64,000 nucleotides of DNA, taken from positions 1,302,001 through 1,366,000 of the forward strand of contig CM033120.1 in assembly GCA_019321725.1 (NCBI GenBank). The letters run 5' to 3'. Below, piece by piece: positions 19,212-31,850 of this stretch (the first letter of the stretch is position 1; the number at the start of each line of letters is the position of its first letter). Origin of the DNA: Paulownia fortunei (taxonomy: Eukaryota > Streptophyta > Magnoliopsida > Lamiales > Paulowniaceae). A program made the position numbers and the translations under genes. The notes beneath the pieces are model-generated. The model was not told the DNA's origin. It saw only the letters and a program-made list of their open reading frames with translations, and ran no database searches.

Positions 19212-21950
19212 GATTTCACTTCATTTTCTTCAAGAACTATGCAAGGATGTTAAAACTGGGAAAGACTGGCCTATTTGTGGGGTGGTCACGTGATTTAAAA
19301 AAGTTCTAACAGGTTAAAAAAGAGAAATTTGCTTTTTTAATTTGCCCTTGTGTCTAGTTTTATTAGATGGGAGAGTTACAAAACATATCTACTGAACTAG
19401 TAGTGGAGAAATCATGGTTGATTTCAATGCCATTTCCCATTCAATCGGACTCTTGATTTGTGACAGAGGGAGTACTACTATTTAGGGATGGCAATGTCTA
19501 GGTCGAACCTCAATCCTCCAAGAGCGAGTCGAATTTTGAGTCCATAAATGGGTTATGGAATGAGTTTTGGACTTTTGAGCTTTGGACTCAAGCGGGTTTG
19601 GGATGGCTACGAGTCCTAATTAAGTCGTCCCCCAAACTTATCGTGCATATGTATTTATGTGATATGCTTATATGATAAACTATATATTTTACACTCGTAT
19701 AAACACATAACATAATATTTTTATAAATTCTAAAATAAGAAATTTACATATAACCGACATATAAAATATAGTATAATATTCTTATGAATTAAACTAAGAA
19801 TGAAAAATAATAAATGGTTTATACCTTCGAAGTAAGCAAAAGTTAAAAACAAAAGCAATTATAATTTGCATAAAAAGAAAATATGCCTACATAAGAGTGC
19901 AAATAATTGATTATATGTTAATAATATAATTTTCTTGTGTTTTTAAGGTTATAATTATTCTTTATTTTTTAATATTTTAGAAATAATAAAATGAATAAAT
20001 CCGGATCTTTTAAGGGGTTTGACTTGACAAGTCTCGATTTTTCCCAGAAACCAAGAAAAAGCAAAAAAAAAGTGTAGATTATAGATGACTACAACTAATT
20101 AATTATGAACGATAAACTTCATTTCAAATCAACATATATAGTATATATAATTAATTTATTTACCAAAACTTTGACTCAATTAGACCAACATCCTAAAATT
20201 GTCCTTCAAATTTTATTTTCTTCACATACTTTTAGAAATCCAATGAATATGGTCTTAATATGTGGATACCAAATTAAAAGTTATTATTTTAAGCTAAATG
20301 ATCAAATATATCATTAAATCAAATAGAATTAATCACAAACCAACAATTTTTAAATATCAACTATCAGCCAACTATCATAGATATAAACAAATGCACATAT
20401 ATTTGGTGTGATTGAAAATTAATACGGTCCTAATTTTGTCGTTTGAGCTAGGCTTCATCGCCACTAAATTAAGAGTTTTTAAGGTTATCAGTCAAGAAAT
20501 AAACAAATGTGTGAATTTAATGTAACAAAGGTTTTTAAATATGAGTTAGATACTTATTTAAAGACAATATATGATAACCAAATTCTTAACAAAAATTCGG
20601 ACGGCCAATTAAATTCTCTTTGTAAAATGAGAAGAAACTCTTTAGAAGATTCCCAAATTTTATAGAAGCAATACAAATAACTAATACATAATAATCTAAA
20701 TAAATAATTGATAATTGATCAGTAGGTTATATATACTTGTGTTTATTTATATTTGTGTATATATATATATGTATGTATATATATAATTCGTTAATGTGAA
20801 CACGTTGTATTGGTCGGTACGTGATTCACACTAAGGCATCTATTGACTATTCTTTGATCCGCTTTTTGCGCCGAATGTTTCATTAGAAAATTGCAAAACT
20901 GACGTCCACAAAATTGTTCACCTCCATATACTATATAATAAGAAACTATAGTTGGGTTTGCTCCAATTTAAATTAATAATATTATAGTCTGGACTGTGGA
21001 TAAATATTTTTATATTTATTATATAATTAATTGAGTATAATCAAGGTAAGAATTTTTCGTATGTAATACCTCAAACATTCAAGAAAGGTTCCAATTTGAG
21101 TTTGACATAGCATTTTAAAAATTAGGTTTTCTTTGATTATGTTTTTCAGTAACTTTTTTCGTTTTTTTAAAATGAAAAACATGCTGGGATTATGATTTTG
21201 GGAAACACATTTTTATTTTACCAAAATACTTATCAATTATTATTTAAATTAAATAATTATATATTATATTATACTTTCACTAATTATAAAAAAATAATAC
21301 TGATAAAATATATACCATATTTTTCATTAACCACAACAAACAAAGTTCACAAGATATTTTTAGTTCTATTTCGCTACTAATATTCCATTTCAGTTGAAAA
21401 ATACAGTTAGATGTTTAGAACAGTGTAAGTGATCAAGGGATAGTAACTCATATAACGGGAGGAAGCTTCGAGATTTCTTATGAGCACAGATTTTCTAGGT
21501 AATTCAGCCTTATAATTTTTCATTATCTGTATATGACTTTTTTTTTCTTTCTAGGTACTTATTTTATATGAACTTTTAATTTAATATTTTTATTTAATAA
21601 ATATCTCCAATTAATTATAACAAAATATTAAAAAAATATTGTCGTTTCTCCACGCATTTTTTTCAACGTGAATTTGTTATCTTTTCAAATATTTGGCCAA
21701 GTATGCCCCCGAATACAAAGTATTAGGTATGATATTGACCTAGGAACCTCCCCTAAAGTCGGTCAATTGGTGTCCCCAATGACACGCCCACCATTACCCA
21801 CCAAAATGTGTCAAAACTATGCCCACAAAATGACCTAAGAAGAAAACACACACACACACACCCACAACTAAGGAGAAATCCATCAAGAGAGATCACTAGA
21901 GGAACCATTTTTTAGGCCACTTTTCCCACCCTAAAAGTGAACACACAATT
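18995..21950. other. GLR 3' region and spacer up to the GTPase gene
   Basis: The GLR 3' UTR occupies the start of this stretch; no strong AATAAA signal was found near the stop. An (AT)n run follows at 19,179-19,208. Around 19,484 is a TTTAGGGATGGCAATG string like a hAT MITE end, but no matching right end was found. The rest is AT-rich with no supported gene. A CA-repeat at about 21,849-21,862 and the pyrimidine-rich sequence before 21,951 probably belong to the promoter or 5' UTR of the next gene. Confidence 0.5.
19179..19208. repeat. (AT)n microsatellite
   Basis: A simple AT dinucleotide run about 190 bp downstream of the GLR stop codon. Confidence 0.9.
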
Positions 21951-24857
21951 ATGCAGCTGCTTTGCAGAAGAACGTTTCACTTCAATATTAAGAGAAGAAT
22001 CCTCTGGCGGATCTCCATCCTACGTCGCTACTTCCGCTCTTTTTGGAACCGGTTTGCTGCTTGCTGGATAGGCAAGTCATCCATTAGGTATCGTCATTTG
22101 CCACCCGCCGCCACCAGCACCACCGTCTCCTCTTCCTCCTCGTCGCCACCACCTGCTAGCGGCTTCTCCTCTGCTAACATGGTGGCGTTGCCGCGCTGCC
22201 GCCTTGATCGTGGCAAGGATTCATCGGATTTAGTTGCTCTTAAGATCAGTCTCTTTGGTGATTGCCACATTGGGAAAACAAGTTTTCTGGTTAGTATTAT
22301 TATTGATTCTGCCAATAAAAAAAAAAATAAAAAAAAATAGTACAATCGTATCACATTATTGTGCAACGTACTTATTAACAAGTGTTGAAATTTTAAATTT
22401 TATAAGAGGCTCCATTTGTCAAACGTACAAATAGTGATGTGACCTAGATGTGATACAAGATTTTTTGTCGATTTTAATTTTATTTTTATTTTTTGTTTTT
22501 GTACGATTTGCTAATTATTTTTCGTTTGGATTGAAGACAAAGTATGCAGGGGAAGAGAAAAGGGAAGAAGAATTTGCAGCAACAGGAATAAACCATGTGG
22601 ATAAAACATTGTATGTTAAAGGGGCAAGGATTTCTTATAGTATATGGGAAGTGGGAGGTATATTAATTTATTTATTTTAATTAATCATTGGCACAAATCT
22701 TGGCCTTTCTTTTTTTTTTTTTTCATTTTTGTCACTAATTTTTTTCAAAAAATTCAATTTATATATGCAGGTGATCATTCTTCAATTGATCATATTCCAG
22801 CTGCCTGCAAAGATTCAGTGGCTATGTTATTTATGTTTGATCTTACTAGTCGATGCACGTTGAATAGGTATGGTTTGAATCATTTGATGGGTCGAGTAAA
22901 AAAAAAAACTTAGTGAAAAACTAATTTTCAGTTCTATCAAAAGAAATTGTTAGTCTAAAAGATTTTCAAAAAAAAACAATTTAATATAAAGACAAAAGAA
23001 AAAAAGAAATGAAATGATTAGATTTTCCATAATCGTATTTTCCTGAAATCCAAATAAAGAAAAATATTTTCTTTAATATTTTTTTTTTGGCTAAAATTTG
23101 AACTCCAAATAAAGGGTTATTATTTATAGTTGTTGTGCTTGTAAATGCAGTGTGATAAGATGGTATCAAGAAGCCAGAAAATGGAACCAGGTAATAAATT
23201 ATGCTTTTTCAATGTATTTTACATTGCATATTGTCTACCATTTTTGACTTGCTTATTTAAGGGAATTTTATGCTTCATTCATATTCACATATGTCTGAAT
23301 CTAAAATCTGTTTGCCATATTGCAGACTGCAATTCCAGTATTAATAGGGACTAAATTTGATGATTTTGTCCAATTACCAATAGATTTGCAGTGGACAATC
23401 GCAAGCCAGGTAATTTTCCATGACCTAATTTTAATTATTGATGTGCCAAGTTAATTTATGATCACTAGGCAAATCATTTACTCAAAAAAAAAAAAACGTA
23501 ATAAATACTTCGTATGTCCCAAATTTATAACTTTTATTTATTTAATTTTTGGATGTCTTAAAATATAATTCTATTTTCAAAATGAAAATGCGGTGTCACT
23601 AACTATTTTAAGGGTAATTTTGTAAAAATAACATATTTAAGACTTTCTTCTTCTTTTTTTTTTCATCTAAAATTTCATATCAAGTTAAATCGATACATAA
23701 TATTGGAATGGAAAGAATAATATAATATTACTTGCATTGATAATAAATAGAATTATTTAATTCTTGAAATGTCCACAAATAGTATTTCTTTTTGTAGATA
23801 AATCATTTATTTTTGAAACGTATTTGTATATTGGAGAGCACGAATGTTCTCACTTTTGTTATTAATAAAAAAGGTGAGGACACATAGAGTACTTCCTTTT
23901 TTAATCCTAAACTAAAATTTTAAAATTTTTGAAAGTCAAAAAGGTAATGATTATTACTCACTTTTTTTATCAACTAAATTACCATTTGGTGTACTCCATG
24001 TTATTTCACATGATTAATTGGAAGCATTCAACCACAGACAAAGAGATACTCTTATATTAATCTATATGATCAGACATGATTAAACTTGACCAAATATAAT
24101 ATTTTAGATAATATAAATATTTTATTATATATTATATTATTATTCTTAAATATGGTGGTTGGAATTAATTGTGTTAAATTATTATTTAAGATTGCGTTTG
24201 GATTGAATAAATCGGAGGGAAGAATCTTCCAAATCATTAATAAAAAATCTCTTGCACTTGATTGAATTTTTTTCAAGTATTTTGGATTTTAAATTCTTTG
24301 ACAGTCATTTTAAATTTTCTTTTAAACACTACAATAGATTTAAAATTCACCTAATTGAAGTTTTTGAAATCATTAATTTCAAAATTTTCCCCCATATCCA
24401 ACTTCGCTCAAGTCCAAACTTTTCCTCTTTACTCAAATCCTCCAATCCAAACTTAAAGTAAAAATACAATTTTTTGTCCTAATCTTTTCCTCATACCCGA
24501 ATCCTCCATCCTCCATTTTAAACATAACGTAGTAATACCGGAGAAATGAAAATATAATTTTATTTTGAAACATACTAATATATATATATATAAATATATA
24601 AATAAAAACAAAAAATTTGACAAGAGAGGGAGGGTTTGACCACTTAAATCAGTCTTATATCCATACTAACTGAAGTTCTTATGTGAATACAGGCAAGAGC
24701 ATATGCAAAGGCACTGAATGCAACATTATTCTTTTCAAGTGCAACATACAACATAAATGTGAATAAGATCTTCAAGTTCATCACAGCCAAGCTCTTTAAT
24801 CTGCACTGGAACTTGGAGCGTAATCTCACCATTGGAGAACCCATTATTGATTTCTAG
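21951..24857 (+). CDS. SGP2: Septum-promoting-GTPase-like small GTPase (SGP1/SGP2 family)
   Basis: This is a Ras-like GTPase of the plant family related to yeast Spg1/Tem1, which act as switches upstream of MAP4K-type kinases in cell-division control. There are six exons: 21951-22289, 22537-22657, 22771-22867, 23151-23190, 23326-23409 and 24693-24857. Introns are GT-AG and the phases join to 281 aa, close to the Arabidopsis proteins. An Arg-rich N-terminal extension (1-50) and a Ser/Pro linker (55-72) precede the G domain. G1 is GDCHIGKT at 103-110. The G3 region reads WEVGGDH near 150-156, without the usual DxxG Asp, as in this family. G4 is TKFD at 208-211 and the G5-like SSA is at 242-244. 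It ends NLTIGEPIIDF and has no C-terminal prenylation Cys. The family call is firm; choosing SGP2 over SGP1 is a guess from memory. Confidence 0.92.
23508..23717. mobile_element. Stowaway-like MITE in GTPase intron 5
   Basis: The left end CTTCGTATGTCCCAAATTTA after a TA, and the right end complementary to CTTTCCATTCCAA before a TA, fit a decayed Stowaway-type element. It sits in the 1,283-bp fifth intron. The inverted repeats are imperfect. Confidence 0.5.
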
Positions 24858-25080
24858 TTCTTCTCTCTTTTTTTGGTTGTTTCCGACAAAAAATTTGCTG
24901 TAGATGAAGAGTAACATGCAACTTGTACCTGAGTGAGAATGATGACAGCCAACCAGTCATTGGATCTGTTTAGGGTTATGGTATCCAGTGAATTCGTGTT
25001 GTTTTGATAGTTTGTGTTAAAGAAAGCAGATGAGAATGAATGTAGAGGTGCAAAAGCTCCACACCCCATCTCTGTGTTTG

Positions 25081-25086
25081 AATAAA
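25081..25086 (+). terminator. Candidate polyadenylation signal for the GTPase gene
   Basis: AATAAA lies about 225 bp after the stop codon, a plausible 3' UTR length. This is position only; no transcript evidence is available. Confidence 0.3.
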
Positions 25087-25252
25087 ATGTCTTTCTGTAT
25101 CTCTCTCCCTCCACACCACACACCAAAACCATATGTTTAATAGGGACATAATTATAATTTTTAGTATTGGGGCCGAGGCATATAATTTGACACTTGTGAA
25201 AGGGGAAGTTAAGATTTAAAGGGAGGATTTGGTATTCCATTTAATTTATTTA

Positions 25253-25482
25253 CTCCCTCGGTCTCAAATTTATTATTTTTATTTTTATTTTTTAAAATGT
25301 TCCAAGATAAGGATCTATTTTCTTAAACGAAAATTTTGTTTTCAAAACTATCATTTCATTATTAACTCTTAAAAACTACTTTTAATAGTAACAGTGTAAG
25401 GTTACATAAAATTTCACTTTTTCAAGAGATACCTAAAACTTCATGCTTTGTGAAATCTAGCTTTAATTTGGGATAGAAGAAG
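25253..25482. mobile_element. Stowaway-type MITE
   Basis: The left terminus CTCCCTCGGTCTCAAATTTA follows TA (25,251-25,252). The right terminus is the complement of CTTCTTCTATCCCAAATTAA before TA (25,483-25,484). The 230-bp AT-rich interior, the terminus family and the TA target site fit Stowaway (Tc1/mariner) MITEs of plants. Confidence 0.72.
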
Positions 25483-25484
25483 TA

Positions 25485-26560
25485 TAAAACTTGAGATTAT
25501 ATACGACCATCGAATCGAACTCCCCGACTAGCTCCGTTCCTGATGCAAATACACACGAACACTTGTATTTGTACATAAGAGGAGGAGAAGAAAGACTAAC
25601 AACCAAATGGCTGCATAATGAAGCTGGAGAAGAGAAGCATATAATGGCTGCATGGTCCACAAAGAAACAATTTAAGTCAAATCTCAAGATAATTGAGATG
25701 TTGAAAGTGAACGTATGGATAAATTTTGCGTCTCCAGACAAAAATATTGGACAAATTGAACATTGAATTTAGGAATAAAAAAAGTTACAATTTCTGAGAA
25801 CTATCTCCGATAATGAAGCCTAACTCCACTGATGCTTATCAAAAATATGATTCAAAGATTTGAAGCTTGTTCTTGAATCGCATACGTATTCACTTTAGAC
25901 TTAAAGAAGAAAATTACGAACCAACTTGAAATCAAATATTTATTTTGAGATCAAGACCTTGCGGATTTGATGCCTTTGACGAAGATGTAGAACCTTCACA
26001 GTTGCAGCACTTTGTCATGGCTTTATTTGTTTTGTGTATGTATGTATCTTGGGAATCCTTTTACATAGGCACAAGCTAAGGTTTCTTGACGTGGAGCTTA
26101 ACTTTTCCCTTTGGGCTAACATTTAAATGGGGCTCAAGGACCTTATGAACTACAATTTAAGCATATTTTGGCCCAACAAGCAAACTCAAAATAAATTAGA
26201 AGTTTATAATTATTTAGAATTGACCTATCTAACAAATCCATAAAACCCAAATTTATTATGGGTTTTAATTTGGGACCCAAACTTAATGATCAATTTATTT
26301 GGGCTATTAAATGAAATTTATCCCAAAAAGATTTCATTTCAATAGTAAACTTCTCATGGTTCAAGTTACGTAGGAGGTTATAAAAAGCATCACACAAGGC
26401 AACCTTAATTGCTGTTCTAAAAAGAATGCACTTCCTGTCATAGAGAAATTCTCAATTCTTTGAGATATAAAAGGCACAAGCTTTCTTTCATGACAGTGGA
26501 GGCATTTGCAGGGAGAAAGACACTACCTGGAGATCAATTTGAATTATGGTTTCACTCCAA
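25485..26560. other. Spacer between the GTPase gene and the homeobox array
   Basis: No gene is supported. The part 26,090-26,520 has a promoter- or LTR-like look (GATATAAAAGGCAC near 26,464), but I found no partner repeat. Sequence shared with the array begins near 26,560-26,750. Confidence 0.4.
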
Positions 26561-28625
26561 AGATGCCTAGCTATATTTTATTGTTACTTATTTTTATGCA
26601 ATATGACTTTTTAGTTGGGATTCATGGTCAAAAATAGAATAAAAAAAATAATTAACAGTGTTTAAAAATAAGAAATGATTATAGGACATGTGTATTGGAT
26701 ACATACACTCTGTATGTCACTCCCAATCACGCATAAACTTTATGTGAATTTGAAACTTTTATACTTAGGAGAATCTAATATGAATCATAGGAACACAATT
26801 TCATTCAAGAATAAAATTGACAATCATGGATAATTTAACCCTTAGATAGAATTTCATTCGATAGAAAGTTTTCATTCATGGATAAAATTGGAAATCAAAT
26901 GAAGCCTTAAGCTATGATGGAGATGGAAGGATCATTGTCGTTAACTAAGTAATTGGTGTTGCATAGAGGAATATTTGTTGCAATTATACTTGCTCCACAT
27001 TGTCCCTCAAGAATTGCAATCCAACATCTTGCTCCAAATCCTAGACCTGTATTAACTAAAGGTCTTTATATATTGTGAATACCTCGACACTCCACTCTCC
27101 ACTTCAACATGCTCAACTCATGTAACCAATGCACAAAAGTCACACAAAAATAATAAAACTTTAAAATTGAAATTTTTTAAAATTGAAACTTATGATAAAT
27201 CTAATCAAATTTGAGTAGAAGTAATTATAATTCCATTTCTAGGGCTTCAATTATTTATAAAAACATCTATAACAAAAATCTAATTTTATCATATTTTTCC
27301 ATAAAGAATCCAATTGTTCAATAACTACCTTTGGAAATCCATTTGGCATGTCTTGAATTACACAACCTGAAGGCCTTCTCCGACATAACCACTGAAGCTG
27401 AATGCAACCAATTCCCATGCACCATCAACATGTTTACAATGCCTCATGAAATAGCTCTCACGAATTAAAAACATGAGTAACTTGAAACTCCACATTCATC
27501 TATTGAAGCAAAACTAATAATCAATGTAAAAAGTAAATTTACATTGATTCTTTTATATATGTTTAATCTTTATCTCCACAACTTCTATAAAAGCATGGCT
27601 ATGGAAATGATCATTGAAGTGCATGTCACTAAAATACTAATTTTTTGTTTTTTTTTTTGTTTTGTGCAGGTATTGTGCATATGTGACTGTATGTAAAAGA
27701 GAACTTCATTGTACCACTTGTAGGGTAGTTTCATTCTCCTGAGAACACATTTGACCACTATTCTACCAATAACAATTCAGACAATAAGTCAAGAGAGTTG
27801 TGTACATTAGTTTAGTTTCCACTTGAAAAAGCCCTCTAAATGTCATAATTATGTTTGCCTTTGGGATGCTAAAGTAAAAAAATAGTGTTTGTCCAGAATG
27901 AGTTAACTTACTCAAACAAGTTTATCTGCCTTATTTATGTTTGTTTAAATTGATTTTTAAAGTTTGAATCCAAACATACGATTACGTTTTCCGGTATCAA
28001 ATCTCTCAAAATTTATTTTTGGCAAATTTATTTCTTAGCAGCAATTTTAAAAATAATTATATGCAGCAACATATCTAAAAATTTCAATGCATGTTTTGTA
28101 TTTATCTTTCTCACAGTCCCAAAAATCCATAATGCACCTTGTCATGTGAGAGAGACAGAAACTAGGATTATTATAATTTTTATCATAAAATTATTTCAAT
28201 ATTCCAAACCTTTCACTAAACTCATCCTATGTATGCAATTAATGGAGGGATCGAATTTGAATCTTTTTGATTTGGGACTGAATTCTCTTGAAATTTTTGA
28301 ATCCTTTCGCTTTGAAGTTATGTGTTGTGTTGGTGCTCATGTTGTGCCTTTAAATAAATAATTCACTACTTGAAACCCGAAAAATAATACACATGTACAC
28401 TATCAAAATATTTTTCTCCAAAAATTTCTAATATATTGTTAAAGCAACATTTTGTCAAGGAAAAAACTATAGCATGCCAAGTAAGATCGTTAAACATTGA
28501 AAAGGAAGACTTTTCGTACCTTTTTTTGGGTGTGCATGTTTTGGAGCCAAAACTTGACTTCCAATGGTTCCATACCTAGTACGCAGCTAAGCTCTTTCCT
28601 TTGCTTCTCATCTAGGTGTGGGCAT

Positions 28626-29052
28626 TGTTGGAGTTTTTATTTTTATTGTTAACAGAATATTACTTATATTGAAAGATATATCTTTTAATGAGTGACCATA
28701 ATATGATAGTCGTGTCCTTTATGGAAAGATGTTTTTAAAGGTTGTAACTTTTAATCCAATATTGGTTACAAAATGGTGTAAATCTCTATCTAAGCACCTA
28801 TTCCTACACAAAGAATTATAATATCCTTCAAACTCCTTCCTTCATCTTTCGCTAACATTGGATTTCAGAAGTTCATGAAGGAAGTCGAAATTGTTGATTG
28901 AAGGTCTTGGATAGTTGTATCTTACAAGTGTTTTTTCGTTATCAAAACTAGTAGTTGGAGCAAATACCACTTAAAAAAAGAGTGATCACACACTTCAAAT
29001 TGGGGATTATAATTTTTTATTTTATTCTCCAGTTCTTTGAAAAATCCCAACA
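28626..29052. mobile_element. Solo-LTR-like insertion in homeodomain exon, copy 1
   Basis: The insertion begins TGTTGGAG and ends CCCAACA. It interrupts the E2 codons between FFKE and CPHLDEK; uninterrupted versions are at about 31.84 and 34.40 kb. The flanks GGCAT and GACAC may be a decayed target duplication. There is no coding content. A longer copy sits at exactly the same point at 38,476-38,942, and a truncated one at 44.33-44.50 kb. Confidence 0.68.
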
Positions 29053-29701
29053 GACACTCCTTGAAAATTTTGATATCAATAAGAATTTAAATTAATGTTA
29101 TTATAAACAACCAGCAAAATTAAGTTGACATTTTCTAGAGGTTTTATTATTCCTATGCAGGGATAGAACAATGACATTAATATAGGGAGGTAAACAAGTT
29201 TGATAAAAAGCTTCATTTAAAGTATAATAATTACATTTATCATAAGAAGGAGATGAAATTGACATTTTAAATATAGTGCCTATTTTTAGTTGAGTAGGAG
29301 GACATGCCCCTACCCGACTTCTATAGGGTTCGTCACTGTAGCCATATTGATCGACAAAAAAATTATAAAAACATTTTATGGTACCTTTTACTAGAAGATG
29401 GGGAGCTATAATAAACAAAAACAGAGGAAAAGTAAAACAAAGCAATGCATACTTGAACATCAGCAGGAAAATACTCATTACTTTCTCTTTGCACATGTAA
29501 ATGTTCTCAAAATTATTTTCTCTTTGCACAAGTAAACGTTCTTTATTTTGAGAATGATAAATTCAAATTTCGCAACTTAGTATTCACGGGCTATAGATAA
29601 TAAGGGAATACGGAGATGACAGGATATGAATACGGTAATAGAAATATTATAAATTTTAGGATACTATATGGTGGGGATACGACTATTATACATGTATTAA
29701 C

Positions 29702-29727
29702 ATATATATATATATATGTATATATAT
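29702..29727. repeat. TA-rich microsatellite in array intron 1
   Basis: A TATATA/TGTATA run lies at the same relative place as the longer AT runs at 39,585-39,612 and 47,071-47,106, so the tract predates the block duplication and has changed length since. Confidence 0.8.
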
Positions 29728-30744
29728 AAAATTCAATAATACAAAGAAATAAACTTTTAATAGTAATTAAGTACATCCAAATTCAAGTAGACAATTTATA
29801 AACATGGACAACACAATACAAAAATTAATATAATCCTTTTTCAAATATGAGAAAACGAATATCATTTAAAATTACATAACTACTAATATGTAATGTAACA
29901 ACCAATAAGAATTATCTACCATGGTGTTGCCCTATAAGAACCGAGGGGCAAAGAATGACGAGAATTGTGGACTAGAAATAAAAAATAAAAAAATAGAGAA
30001 TAATAAAAATGAGGGCAGGTTGGGAAAAAGATTTAAATAAAGATTATTGAGAGGAAGATATATTTTGGTAAATCAATATGATATGTCAATCAAAAAATTG
30101 TAAAATGCGAATATTAAGTCTATTTATTTCTCTTAAAAGTTTTACCCCTATATTTTAAAAAAAATAGAAAAATAGACCCCATTGTGTCCTAGGATGTGTC
30201 GGACAAGCTCTCTAGCCGCGTTCAACAGACCATGTCCATATTTTTCAATATTTTTTATCTCGCCCATGTGTGAGCCGAATGCAATGAGTCATATTTTGGA
30301 GTATTTGTGCATCATAGTTCACAACTAGATATACCAACATTAGGGTTCAACTTTTTATAAAAAAAAAAAATAATTAATTAAAACTTACGCCTCCATTTCT
30401 TGGATTTTTTGATGCGGAGTGTGATGATGGCACCACTTTCTCTTTGGCTTTTGATCCTCAATAGAGTTGATGTTTGGGTTTTCGCTACCCAATTCACTGC
30501 AAATTTCTTTATTTATCAATCTCTGTATTCCATGCAAATTTCTTTATTTATCAATCTCTGTATTCCATCCCTTCGGACACCATTGAGTTTATATCAAATA
30601 GTTGTTATCCAATCATCTTACCCCAACAAAATGATTGTTGTTATCCAATCATCTTACCCTATAACAAAATGATTTACTTCTCATTTATTCATATAAGCAA
30701 TCAAACATTTACAAAGAAATAAGTACATTTGCATGGAGGAATAT

Positions 30745-31557
30745 TTGTTGCAATTGTGCTTACAACACGTTTGCATTGTCCCTCAAAAATTGCAATCAAG
30801 CGTCTTGTTCCGAATGACAATGGCATACTTGTATTAACTATAGGCCTGTATATATTGTGAATGCCACGACTCTATGCTTCAACATGTTCATTCCATGTAA
30901 TCTATGCACAAAAGTGGCACAAAAATAATAAGACTATGTTTTTTACACTTAAAAGTGATTTATTTTTAGAATTGAAACTTATGATAAATCTAATCTAATT
31001 TGAGTAGAAGTATTACTAGGGCTTCATTTTTTTATAAAACACTCTGTAACAAGAATCTAATTTTAAGATTTAAATAATAATAATGTCAAGTTTTTCCATA
31101 AAGAATCAAATTGTTTGATAACTACCTTTCGGATATTCATTTGCATGTCCTGAGTTATACAACTTAAAGGCCTTCTCGGACGTATACCAGAAAACATCCA
31201 CCAATTCCCATGTACCACCAATATGTTGTCTACAATGCCTCACGAAATAGCTCTCACGAGTTGGAACATGAGGAACTTGAAACTCCACATTCATCTATAG
31301 AAGTAAAAGTAATAACCAATGTAAAAAGTAAATTTACATTTATTCTTTTATGTGTGTTTAATTTTTATCTCCTCAAAAGTGCATGTCACTAAAATACTAG
31401 TTTTTTTTGTGTGCAAGTGTTGTGCCTATTCGACTGTGTGTGAAAGAGAACTTCATTGTACCACTTGTAGAGTAGCTTCTTTCTCATGATGAAATTGCTT
31501 GCAGGATTATTGTCTGTGACACTATGCCTCTAAATGCATTTGACCATTGATTTTACC
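30745..31557 (-). pseudogene. HD-Zip IV fragment copy 2 (S2-S4 only)
   Basis: S4 is at about 30,745-30,900 with IHNIYRP intact but a stop after EHVEA. S3 is at 31,126-31,294, opening [17 protein letters not shown] then [16 protein letters not shown], followed by a deletion that shifts the frame before PSGC. S2 is at about 31,420-31,557. Immediately upstream of S2 is a misplaced E1 piece (copy 3), so the homeodomain and zipper of this copy are gone. It is closest to copy 6. Confidence 0.75.
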
Positions 31558-31850
31558 AATCATAGTTCATAACTAGTTATATCAACATTAGGGTTCAACT
31601 TTTCACAAAAAACCAAATAATTAAAACTTACGCCTCTATTTCTTGGATTTGATACGGAGTGCGAGGATGGTAGCACTTTCTCTGTGGTTGTTGATCCACA
31701 ATGAAGTTGATGTTTGGGTTTCGTAACTATATTTGAGTGCACTTATTTTAGAACCAAAACTTGACTTCCAATGATTCCTTACCTAGTTCATAGCAAACTT
31801 CTTTCCTTTGCTTCTCATCTAGGTGTGGGCACTCCTTGAAAAACATAAAA
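31558..31850 (-). pseudogene. HD-Zip IV fragment copy 3 (rearranged E1 and E2)
   Basis: An E1 piece (31,628-31,735; homeodomain arm) lies downstream of an E2 piece (31,757-31,850; [11 protein letters not shown] and EVKF motifs, uninterrupted by the solo LTR). This reverses their order in the gene. The arrangement marks a recombination joint. Sequence at 31,855-32,400 is intron-1 material also seen at 29.1-29.5, 34.4-34.6 and 39.0-39.4 kb. Confidence 0.68.

Larger units (their letters stand above)
26925..30660 (-). pseudogene. HD-Zip IV fragment copy 1 (E1, E2, zipper/START, S2-S4)
   Basis: E1 is at about 30,387-30,660 and is the cleanest homeodomain arm in the array (EDQKPKRKWCHHHTPHQ then EMEA, followed by GTAAG). 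E2 is at about 28,538-28,625 plus 29,053-29,070, split by a solo LTR. The zipper and START beginning are at 28,245-28,355, S2 at about 27,670-27,762, S3 at 27,329-27,499 and S4 at about 26,950-27,130. S4 has TGG changed to TGA at the WVEH tryptophan and a second stop in the IYRP motif (TAT to TAA). About 100 bp encoding the VEILMDV end of the first START piece are missing. The copy is non-functional. It is the sister of copy 5 by shared lesions. Confidence 0.8.

Noticed and set aside
19484..20060. Second hAT MITE suggested by TTTAGGGATGGCAATG
   Set aside because: No complementary right end or 8-bp duplication could be found.
22094..22381. 95-codon antisense frame over GTPase exon 1
   Set aside because: It is a mirror of the Ser/Pro-rich linker coding sequence; the plus-strand reading has the conserved family N terminus and G1 motif.
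24854..25240. 128-codon minus-strand open frame after the GTPase gene
   Set aside because: It lies antisense to the 3' UTR, with no family motif and low-complexity Asn/Tyr-rich translation.
29101..29529. 142-codon open frame on the minus strand
   Set aside because: It lies in intron-1 material of the array. Its counterparts at 31.9-32.3 and 39.0-39.4 kb are frameshifted, and part of it resembles a MITE end (GTCCCTGCATAGG-like), so it is chance openness.
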